A model generated the notes under the pieces. It was not told the origin of the DNA. It saw only the letters and a list, made by a program, of their open reading frames with translations, and made no database searches. This document shows, in pieces, positions 41,532-50,502 of a stretch of DNA of 64,000 bases. The translations under genes were made by a program, and so were the position numbers. The stretch's first letter is position 1, and every line of letters begins with the position of its first letter. This DNA comes from Salisapilia sapeloensis (taxonomy: Eukaryota; Oomycota; Peronosporomycetes; Peronosporales; Salisapiliaceae), in contig JAADVB010000023.1 of the NCBI GenBank assembly GCA_023334545.1, positions 1 to 64,000 on the forward strand, in the 5' to 3' direction.

Positions 41532-43742
41532 ATGACAAAGAGCGAAGAGATGGAGCAGCTTCTGGCGCAATATCTGCGGCAAAAAGGCTACCAAGTATCC
41601 CATCCGAGCAGCGTCAAGACCGAGCAGCCTCCTCGCAGTCTACAGGACTACACGGCATCCCTCGGACTCTCCACGGATGACAGCGTCGCCAACCACTTGC
41701 TCTTTGATAATGTCACGTCATCCTCTCCTGAAGCAATTGTCGTGTCTTACCAAAACATGGTGAACTGGATCGAGAGCTCACTGGACATGTACAAATTCGA
41801 GTTGCACGCTCTCTCCTTTCCTCTCTTCACGCATGTATATTTGGATCTCATGGCCGCTGGGCACGTAGATCAAGCCCACGCGTTCTTCCGTCAATTCAGT
41901 AGTGAGCACAAAGCTCTGCACTTTGCAGAGCTACAGCAATTGTCTCTCGTCACGTCTCCGTCGCACTTGGATAGCAACGAGTACGTCCAGCAGGTTTTCC
42001 GGGACAAGTTCCCCATCTACTTGAGTATGCTGTCCTTCCAGCTCTTACAGCACTTTCTGCGACAAGGTGAAGGATTTAGCATGCTGGCACTGCTCAATGC
42101 ACGTACTCGGATCATTGTGAAAACGCATCAACCTCAATTGCTACTGTCGCAACTGGAGAAAGATGCTGTCTCGGAAAAAGATGTACAGCAGGAAGATTCG
42201 CCACGACAGGTAGAAGACGATAAGCATGCGTCTCGGCAGCAAACGTCTGAGATTATCAGCTCTGGTACGATCGGTACACGTGAGACGGAGAATGGGACGA
42301 CAGTTGCGACTGGAGAGTACAGTCTCGCGTACATGGCACATGCAGTCGGTAGTTCTGGTAGCTCTTTGGAAGACATGAACAGTGTCTTTAACGTCCGATG
42401 GGGGGTTATTCCAGAGACCCAAATCCCAGTTCCGGAAGACGAAGACATGGAGGCTGGAGATGGAGACAAGACGGACGACGGAGCAGACAAGAAAGCCAAG
42501 GAGAAAGTAGAGGCAGAAAGTAGTTTGAAAAAGCGAGAGACAGGTCCGGTGCCTGATCGAAAGGATGCGTTTAATTCCGAGATTTTAGAGAAGCTAGTGC
42601 TGCGTCAGCCTCCGGAGCTGAAGAAGAAGCACTTTGAGGACTTGAGACTGCGACCGAGTCTGGACCGATCCCACCTGCCCAGCGCTCTGCACTTTACAGT
42701 CCTCAACACTGCCGTCGATAACGTGAACAACGTCATCTGTAGCGACGACCTCGCTCTTGTCGCATCCACCCACAACGACGGGTCCTGTCGAGTGTGGAGA
42801 CAGGATGCGAATCCGTTGGGAACGTCTGCTGGGTCGGAAGGCGTCTCCTCCACGGTCTCGGACGAGGAGCGGCATGCGACGTTGCGAGGCCACTCGTCCT
42901 CGGTCTTCGGCGCATCCTTCTCCCCAGACGACCGTCTTCTGGTCACGGCTTCAGGCGATGGAACATGCCGCATGTGGAGTCTCGCAGCCAAGGCGACGGT
43001 GTGTGTCTACCGCTCGCACTGCTCTCTCCCTGTCTGGGACGTCCAGTTCGGTCCTCTAGGCTACTACTTTGCGTCCTCCGGGATGGACCGGACTGCTCGA
43101 CTGTGGAGCACAGACCGACTGTTTCCACTGCGTCTGTACGCAGGTCACCTGTCGGACGTGAACTGCAGTCAATTCCATCCGAACCAGAACTACCTCGCGA
43201 CTGCATCGGACGACAAGAGCGTTCGACTGTGGGACGTCCAGACGGGTATCTGCCTCAAGGCGTTCACTGGTCACTCGGATAGTGTCAACAGCGTCGCGTT
43301 CTCTCCTGACGGGAAGCTCCTGGCGTCTGCCGGGCAGGATAAACTGGTCAACGTGTGGGACTTGCGGATGAACAAGAAACTAGCAACGCTCATCGGTCAC
43401 TCGGACGCCGTGCACGATCTGAGCTTTAGTATGGAGAGCTCGCTCTTGGCGTCAGGAGGAAAGGACTCGACCGTCCGGCTGTGGGACGTGACGAAGCTGC
43501 AGCATCACGTGTTCCAGCCGCAGGTCGAGTCAAACGGATGGTCTCAGATGAAGAAGCGCAAGGTGGACAAGTGGGTGCATCCGGTGGCGACGATCACGGA
43601 GGAGATGGCCAAGGGACTGGCGCCTAGCTCCAACTACCTGCTGAAGACGTTGAAAGTGAAGCAAACGTGTGTGACGAGCGTCATGTTCACGAAGCGTAAT
43701 TTGTTGGCGACGGGCGGCGTGCTCCAACCCAACGTAAAGTAA
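41532..43742 (+). CDS. TAF5: Transcription initiation factor TFIID subunit 5 (TAF5)
   Basis: TAF5 is a scaffold of TFIID (and SAGA). A single-exon gene of 736 residues starts at the ATG at 41532. A LisH-like helix is at the start (EEMEQLLAQYLRQKGYQV). The TAF5 NTD2 all-helical domain at about 70-205 has MVNWIESSLDMYKFELHALS, FPLFTHVYLDLMAAGH and FFRQFSSEHKALH. An acidic linker follows, including EDEDMEAGDGDKTDDGADKK. Six or seven WD40 repeats lie at about 385-660 (LRGHSSSVFGASFSPDDRLL, YAGHLSDVNCSQFHPNQNYL, FTGHSDSVNSVAFSPDGKLL). A C-terminal extension carries MKKRKVDKW, a possible nuclear signal. The stop lies 17 bp from that of the convergent riboflavin synthase gene. Confidence 0.95.
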   Translation: MTKSEEMEQLLAQYLRQKGYQVSHPSSVKTEQPPRSLQDYTASLGLSTDDSVANHLLFDNVTSSSPEAIVVSYQNMVNWIESSLDMYKFELHALSFPLFTHVYLDLMAAGHVDQAHAFFRQFSSEHKALHFAELQQLSLVTSPSHLDSNEYVQQVFRDKFPIYLSMLSFQLLQHFLRQGEGFSMLALLNARTRIIVKTHQPQLLLSQLEKDAVSEKDVQQEDSPRQVEDDKHASRQQTSEIISSGTIGTRETENGTTVATGEYSLAYMAHAVGSSGSSLEDMNSVFNVRWGVIPETQIPVPEDEDMEAGDGDKTDDGADKKAKEKVEAESSLKKRETGPVPDRKDAFNSEILEKLVLRQPPELKKKHFEDLRLRPSLDRSHLPSALHFTVLNTAVDNVNNVICSDDLALVASTHNDGSCRVWRQDANPLGTSAGSEGVSSTVSDEERHATLRGHSSSVFGASFSPDDRLLVTASGDGTCRMWSLAAKATVCVYRSHCSLPVWDVQFGPLGYYFASSGMDRTARLWSTDRLFPLRLYAGHLSDVNCSQFHPNQNYLATASDDKSVRLWDVQTGICLKAFTGHSDSVNSVAFSPDGKLLASAGQDKLVNVWDLRMNKKLATLIGHSDAVHDLSFSMESSLLASGGKDSTVRLWDVTKLQHHVFQPQVESNGWSQMKKRKVDKWVHPVATITEEMAKGLAPSSNYLLKTLKVKQTCVTSVMFTKRNLLATGGVLQPNVK

Positions 43743-43759
43743 AAAAGAGACCGTTTTCT

Positions 43760-44528
43760 TTATTTCCTCCATAACAGGGTCAATGTGGACGCCAGTAAGA
43801 GACCGAAGAGCACCTTTTGCTGCGTCTCGAGCTTGTGCAGATGCGCCGTGAGTCCTTGCGTCGCGTTCGAAGCGTACTTGCCGAGGACGTCTGTTTCTAG
43901 ATTCACGGAGGATCCGACGGACTTGGATGGAAGCGTGATTTGGGCCTGCGTGTGCTTGACGAGCATGACGTTGAACCACCCTTGGACATAATCGACGTCA
44001 CATACGGTGAGACTCGTGCCGTCGATGGCGATGAAGCCTTTCGGGACAATGTGCTGGAGGATGGACGCTGGCGTCGAGATACGTACCCAGACTGAGTCAC
44101 CTTCCGGCACGAACGATTGGATGGATCCTGTTCCGTCCACATGCCCTTGGACAAAATGTCCACTGTTACGGTCCTGTGCACTCATGCCTCGTTCCACATT
44201 CACTCGATCACCTTCCGACAAGTCCTTCAAGTTGGATCGACGGAGTCTACCATACTGTCAGTAGGTCATAGCATATATATTGAATAATCCCCTACGTTTC
44301 AAGCGAGACGCCGAACGCCACTGTTCCTGTGACGTTGTTGATCTCAATGGCTGTCAAGCACACGCCGTTGATCGCAATGCTGCATCCAATGTACGCGTCC
44401 TCGAGTCCTTTTGCCATGCGCACCGACAACGTCCACCCCTTTCCGACACTACCATCCCACAATTTCATGTCCTGGACCTCCTCCATGGCCACGACATGGC
44501 CGATTTCTTCCACAATACCAGTAAACAT
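43760..44528 (-). CDS. Riboflavin synthase with C-terminal membrane tail
   Basis: Dismutates two 6,7-dimethyl-8-ribityllumazine molecules to riboflavin, the last step of vitamin B2 synthesis. Exons 44528-44296 and 44246-43760 (49 bp intron) give 239 residues. The start MFTGIVEEIGHVVAMEE is the near-invariant N-terminus of the enzyme. Each of the two lumazine-binding repeats shows its marks: SIAINGVCLTAIEI in the first, FIAIDGTSLTVCDVDY in the second, with GHFVQGHVDGTG between them. The domain ends near residue 205 (DVLGKYASNATQGL). An extra tail follows, closing with a hydrophobic helix VLFGLLLASTLTLLWRK, which looks like a tail anchor. Riboflavin synthases are normally soluble. It is convergent with TAF5 and divergent from the PLP enzyme, 219 bp between starts. 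Confidence 0.94.
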
Positions 44529-44747
44529 GCCTGACGATGTCTTTGTGTCGCTTATAAGTGATCTAGGTACTATGTAGATATGTGATTGGTAGAAAAGCCG
44601 CGACACGTCGGCTAGTCACCTGCGTTGATTGACACAAAAAGAACATCGCACAGCATACAAACATCGAGTGGCGAGGTGTACCTGACCTCAGTACGACGCC
44701 ACAAACCGATTTGGAGCGAGAAGCAAACGGTGGATACTTGCACGCGG

Positions 44748-46240
44748 ATGGCACATCACTTGAATTCCACTGGCACTAGCCTTCCCAATACGCATGCCAG
44801 TACAGTAGACACGAGCATGCGGATGGACACTGCGATGGCGTCCAATGACCAGCAGACAGACGACCAGGCCGCGAGAGCTTTGGAAGAGATGAGCATCCTG
44901 ACTCCAGAGTGGCGGCAGTACTTTGAACGAACACCGCTAGGGAGAGAGTGTCGCTCGTGGTTCTACTTGGACTCGGACACAATCTTTCTAAACCACAATG
45001 CATACGGCGCGACGGCCAAACCTGGTATGAACGAATTCACTATTCTATGTATGTGGAGAGGAAACTGACGATGTGTTATACAGTGCTACAAGCTCAAGCG
45101 CAGTATGTGAACCAGATGGAGCGGAACCCAGACCGGTTCTTGCGACGGGAGAAGCCAAGACTCTTGCGGCAGGCTACCACCAAGCTAGCCGACTTTGTCC
45201 GAGCCGACCCAGACGACCTCGTCTTCGTCACGAACGCCACCACAGGCATCAACAGCGTACTCTTCTCGCTCGACCTGCAGGAAGGAGATGAAGTGCTCTG
45301 TCTCAACCTCACATACCCCGCCGTCCTGAACACGTTGCGGCATATTTGCTTTTACACACAAGAGTTTGTCGAGCTCAAAGTCGTCGACATCCACCTCCCA
45401 CTCTCTTCTTGCGACGAGCTGATCGAGCAAATTAAGCAAGCGATCACGCCGAACACCCGACTTGCCGTGTTGGACCACATCGCCAGCTGCACCGGCTTCG
45501 TCGTCCCGCTGGAAGAGCTCATCCCGATCTTCCACGCAAACAACATTCCTGTCCTAGTGGATGGCGCGAGTGCCCCTGGTCAGCTCCCGCTGCAGCTGCG
45601 TGACCTCGGCGCCGACTTTTACGTCGGAAATTGCTACAAGTGGATGATGTCATCCAAGAGCTGTGCCTTCTTGTACGTGTCGAAGGAGTTCCAGAACACG
45701 GTGCGTCCAGTCGTGACGTCTTTGGGCTACGGCCAAGGGTTCATCGAAGAGTTCTCTGTCCAGGGAACGAGAGATGAAGCCAGCTTCCTGTCGCTCGTGA
45801 CTGCTTTAGACTTTTACGAAAGCGTCGGGGTCGAACGCGTCTTTGCCCATAACAAATCGCTCATCGACTGGGCGTCCAACTATCTGGCCGAGCAGTGGGG
45901 AACTGATCAGCTGCTGCCGCCATGCCAACGAGCTCCGTTCGTCTCCCTTGTGCGCATGCCACTGAACTGGCCGACGATAGTGAACGAGATGGGGGAGACC
46001 GTCCAGATGTCGGAGAGCCAGGTGAACAATATCTGCGAGGGACTGGTGAATCTCTTGATGGATCGCTTCCACGTGACGGTGCGTGTGAGTGCCGTCCAGG
46101 GCAACATTTACGTACGCATCAGTGCGCAAATGTATAATGAAAGAAAAGACTTTGAGGCGTTGGCAAAAGCCGTGCTGGATCTCGTACGGGCACCGACGAT
46201 GGTGGACCAATTGGCCCAGATGAATCTCCAGTCTAGTTAA
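44748..46240 (+). CDS. Class V PLP-dependent aminotransferase-fold enzyme (isopenicillin N epimerase-like)
   Basis: Exons 44748-45024 and 45084-46240 (59 bp intron) give 477 residues. The start ATG at 44748 yields MAHHLNSTGTSLPNTHASTV; further in-frame ATGs follow. The fold begins FLNHNAYGATAKP and, after the splice, VLQAQAQYVNQMERNPDRFL. VFVTNATTGINSVLFSL gives the cofactor-phosphate loop, VLVDGASAPGQLPLQL the pyridine-binding Asp, and YVGNCYKWMMSSKSCAFLYV the Schiff-base Lys. This pattern is the isopenicillin N epimerase / cysteine-desulfurase-like branch; related enzymes act on amino acids or sulphur compounds. The substrate cannot be read from sequence. No targeting signal is clear. Confidence 0.88.
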
Positions 46241-47222
46241 TTTTTATGGCTCGTTTTCCTTGTTGCATAAGTGTAAATGAGAGCGCGGTCGGATCTACCA
46301 GTTGGAGACTTTGTTTCACGTTGCGGTTTCTTGTCTTGTGGAAAGAGCTATCAGTTGGAGTGATGCGGGCTTTTGCGCAGCGACCGAAAGTGCAGCTGCC
46401 TACAAGGCTCGCTTCTCTGCAATGAATCTTGTAGCGATGCTGTGAAGGCTAATTGGGGTTCACATTAAGATCTAGAGAGCGATATATCGAAGACGGATCG
46501 TCTGCTTCATCAAGTGCGCAGGTGTGGCGGAAGAAGTAATGGTTCGCCAACAAGTGTGGAGCGAAACTGTTGCTTATTCGGAACGATACGTCTTCGACGA
46601 GCAGCTCATTCATGGAATGTCTTTTAGATAGAAAGTAGAATGTTAAATAAAGGTAGTAAAGGATTTTCAAGCTGCACACTTGCTTCTGTTGTTTACATTA
46701 ATACGCCACTTGGTATCGAGAAGTGATGGCTGGAAACTTGGAACAAGGTTGAAGGTGTATCTTGCTTTTGATTATGCAGGGCTCGAATCAGACATACGCT
46801 GTGCCTCACCCAGGTAGGATTCTGTCGCATGCGATTACTGCATTCTCGACGAACAAGTGAATAGGCTAGCGCAAGCGAGGTATCGACACTACGGTGTCGC
46901 TACATGTACTAGCAATACATGGCACATGACGCTTTATTAAAAATCCTACGCTTGCAAATGTATGACGCCAACAGTCATTGCTGTAGCATCGTCAATGCTT
47001 CTACCAGCGTCAAAAATCTACTACAAAGTGACTGCGCTCGTAGACAGTGTCGGACGACCAGGTAGTCTTTTCTTTGCTGGATTTTGGTCCACAATACACT
47101 ATCCACCATTTGCACCTACAATCGACACTCTTTTCTATGTAATATTTCAGGACATGACTCCATCAAAAAAATTCTCCCGACAACATTTGCATTCGATCTT
47201 TCGCACTAAACTAAGAGACACG
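46241..47222. other. Intergenic region and 5' part of SYLF gene
   Basis: About 1 kb. The SYLF-gene frame is open upstream of its likely ATG (47223), with further ATGs at 46962 and 47154. The encoded peptide from 46962 is hydrophobic and unlike the family, so I treat it as 5' UTR. Nothing else recognised. Confidence 0.4.
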
Positions 47223-48424
47223 ATGGAACAAATCACGACCATGGAGGGCGCTCTCCGCAGCGCCGAGGCGACGCTTGACCACCTCTTCAACCCTGACTTG
47301 GACCAGGACAAGAGCATCCCCATCGACTTTCTCCACAAGGCCAAGGGCCTCGCCTTTATCACCGTCATCAAGGCTGGTTTCATCTGGACCGGCAAAGTCG
47401 GCACTGGTGCGCCCATCATTTTAATCTATGCATTCTCCTACTTATATTGTGCGGTGCAGGTGTGGTCATTAGCAAGCAGGCGGACGGACGCTGGTCGGCA
47501 CCGAGTGCCATCGGCACCGCCGGCATGGGCTTTGGTATGGAGATGGGAGGTCAGATGATCGAGTTCATGGTCGTCCTCAACTCGGACGCCGCCGTGAAGA
47601 GCTTCATGCAGCGCGGTCAGTTTTCTGCTGGCGCCAACTTTGAGATCGCTGCTGGCCCGTACGGCCGAGCTGCAGGTACTGTTCCGTACTTGTACCCTAT
47701 GTTTCTTATTCTCACGTCGTGTAGGCATGTCTGCGAATGTGAGTGCATCGGGTGTCGCGCCTAGCTACACGTACAGTCACTCGAAGGGTCTGTTTGGTGG
47801 CATCGGATTGCAAGGATCTGGCATCATGGCTCGAAACGACCTGAACAAGAAGTTTTACGGTCGCGACATTTCGCCCACGGAGATCCTTACTGGTACAGTA
47901 GCTACACGCAAGTTTACTTCGATGGAATGCTCATGTAGTGCGGAATAGGTGCGGTGGACCAACCAGCAGCCGCGTCGGCGCTGTACGACGCCTTGAACCG
48001 ACTGATTGCGATCCCGCCATCGCAGAACGCAACGTACCTGCGTAAAAAGTATTGGGATCCGTACTTTGCGACTGAAAAGATGCCTGCTGCTGCAACCGGC
48101 AATGACGTCCAGATCGTGTACGACCGTGTGCTCCATACGATTCGATCGTTCGGACATGACGACGAAGGCGTGGAGCAGTTCAAGAACCAGTGCAAGGAGT
48201 TTGGTCAGAACAGGATCACGGACGCCGACTTTACGGGGTACTTGGAGGCTCAGTTCTCGCGAGAGCAACTGTTGACGCTTGTCCCGGATGTGATCAAGCT
48301 CTTGCAAGACCAGAACAAGCGTAAGAGCGTGTGGGACTTTTACCTAGGTGTAAAGAAGCAGCTGAGCGAAGCCAGCACTGGTCGCAACGACGGTAGTGCC
48401 AAGGCGTCTCCGTCCCTCTTCTAA
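47223..48424 (+). CDS. SYLF (Ysc84/SH3YL1-type) lipid-binding domain protein
   Basis: Exons 47223-47406, 47460-47675, 47725-47892 and 47949-48424 (introns 53, 49 and 56 bp) give 347 residues. The SYLF/DUF500 domain at about 15-235 binds phosphoinositides and actin in Ysc84 and SH3YL1. Typical elements are IPIDFLHKAKGLAFITVIKA, GFIWTGKVGTGVVISKQADG, RWSAPSAIGTAGMGFGMEMG and, later, SHSKGLFGGIGLQGSG. The remaining 110 residues are helical (RKKYWDPYFATEKMPAAA, then VWDFYLGVKKQLSEAS). No SH3 or FYVE domain is attached. The likely place is the membrane-cortical actin or endocytic system. The start is chosen at MEQITTMEGALRSAEATLDH; ATGs at 47154 and 46962 are alternatives. Confidence 0.88.
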
Positions 48425-49077
48425 GCACTTTATCACAATCGTAATTGTCATTTGATTTCTCTTTCGTCAGCTATCGTGTTCTGTCGTGGATGGTACTCTT
48501 TGGCAGCGTGCGTTCTCCAAGAGTTTACGATATAGAGTCGACTTTCTGAATAGGACAAAACTGAGGTCGTCCTTTGAACGTCCTCTGTCATCCGAGGCTT
48601 AATTGGTCTTGACATGTAGATAACTACGAGGATGCAACCAAAAGGAAATCGCGGGGATGCTGTATACCTTGAAAGAACTGTAAGTGGGTCTCCATTATCA
48701 TGCTATCAAGTGACAAGATATGCTTTTCCTAGTCTATCCAGCAAATGAGTTTCGTACTGCTATAGGATGGTACCATTTTGTCTTGACAGTTCGTCTTTTC
48801 GTAAAAGTGGCATTCGTGTGCTCAACTCTTCTAACTTTCCAGTCGTACGCTGCCTGATTCGTCTCGACCCAAGTCTGACCAATTCGTGATCCTGTCATTC
48901 TTCCCGACGTCGAAACAGCAATATCTACGTACCCTTGTATCGTGCCAAGTTGGCCTTGTTGGATATTTTCTATGAGTCGTTTTTCCCACTCTCAAACTCG
49001 ACTTCGTATACACTGATGCAAACGTAACAAGGCGAGTGAAGAGATAATCAAAGCTTTCTGTTGCCTATCTATATTAA
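48425..49077. other. Intergenic region between convergent genes, no gene seen
   Basis: 653 bp between the stops of the SYLF gene (+) and the p44 gene (-). Larger than other convergent gaps here, but no coding frame, RNA gene or repeat was recognised. Confidence 0.4.
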
Positions 49078-50334
49078 TCAACAACATCCAGGGCAATTGT
49101 GGAGTGAATCATGGACATAGATGTCGCAGTCTTCACAAAACTCGTTCTGGCAGCCGCCGCATTGATACCGCTCTTCCTTTCCAAATTGCTTTAAGCATGC
49201 AAAACATACTTTCCGCTGCCCACTTCCAGTTTTGATCGTCTCGAATTTCGGAATCGGGAAGAGGTGGTGGTAGCTTCGTGCGAGATGAGGCGAGGACACA
49301 AGAGGGAGGCTACAAACTTTGCACGTGGTCGGCAGCTCACAGCTTTTGCTCTGGCAGCGAGGACACAAATACCCGATGGTCGTGAATGCTTCGTGGCAGG
49401 TGCAGAGCGACAGACTGCCCGTCTTCCGCTGGGGAAAGCCCATTTCCACCAACGTTGCGAACTTGGCAGCGTTCGAGACCACAGTTGGGCTCGGGAAAGT
49501 GAAATTCGTCAGCAGTTCGGTCATGTGGTTCGCGTCCGAAGCTACGTAATAGTTGCCATGCGTCTGCTCGCTAATGTACCGGAGCAGACGCATCTCCGCA
49601 CCGATCCCAATGAAACTAACGCGAATCTTCTCGCGCTTTAGAGCTGCGACTGTGGCGAAGATGTCTCCCGGATCTGCCGTCACGAGGCTGCCATACACAC
49701 ACAAGATCTCCCGACTGCCATAGGATGGGACGGTTTTTAATGAACTTTTCGCTAGCTCAAGTGCGTTCTGGAGAGAGGGCTCGGACGAGACAGCCGTGGC
49801 GGACTCGATGTGGCTGATGTGCTGCTTTGGATTGCCTGAGAGATCACTCAGTTTGGACGATTGGAGCCCTTGGATGCCGATGACACCGAGCTGAGAGATC
49901 GGATTCTGGTCAAAGTAGTCCTTAACAAAGGAGGAGACTGAGGTTTGAACACAGGACAGGCGATGTGGCTTCCAGTCCTTCTCCGACATGCCACGCGAAA
50001 GATCGATGGCGAGACACATGTACCGGATGAGGCCCTTACGGACATTGCGTGCAATCTCCAAGCGTCTGGATAGTAGACTGGTTAGCTCTCAATAATAAAT
50101 GCAAATAGAGAGAGGTGTACCGTTGGCGATGCGGCTTAGTGGCTGGATCATAGACCTTCAGTCGTCCAGACTCGTCCTCCTGGATGGTCTCCCAACTCCG
50201 CTCGAGGTCTCCTTCCCACGCATATCCTCGAGCTGTACAAGTATTGAAGTAGTGTGAGTATACTGCAACAATCTAGAGCCATGTAAAAGGAATGAGAAAG
50301 AATACAGACTTGGTTCCTCGTCTCCTGCATCCAT
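49078..50334 (-). CDS. GTF2H2: TFIIH core subunit p44 / Ssl1
   Basis: A core subunit of TFIIH that stimulates the XPD helicase in transcription initiation and nucleotide-excision repair. Exons 50334-50310, 50232-50121 and 50065-49078 (introns 77 and 55 bp) give 374 residues. The joined N-terminus reads MDAGDEEPTRGYAWEGDLER, matching the family's GY-WE start. The von Willebrand A domain at about 60-240 has YMCLAIDLSRGMSEKDWKPH, SSFVKDYFDQNPISQLGVIG, LSGNPKQHISHI and IRVSFIGIGAEMRLL. The C-terminal zinc region has LCPRCQSKSCELPTTCKVC, LVSSPHLARSYHHLFP, and a final C4-type RING-like module ending HDSLHNCPGCC. The short first exon (25 bp) is supported by phase and family match. Transcribed in the same direction as the GPCR-PIPK gene, 168 bp downstream of it. 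Confidence 0.94.
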
Positions 50335-50502
50335 TCCAGCTTTATCAATTGATGCTGAGCCGTGGTTTTAAAAGCGTTTCTATTTAATTTTTTCTTAATT
50401 TCCATGAATTATGTACGTTTTGCAGCGATTGTCGAGTTAACAGTATGCATGGAAAATGTACTATATTCCTAGATCTACATGTGCGTACGGGTTGAATAAA
50501 GC

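Noticed and set aside
46962..47222. Upstream in-frame extension of the SYLF protein
   Set aside because: The added 87 residues are unlike the family, and the domain starts normally from the ATG at 47223.
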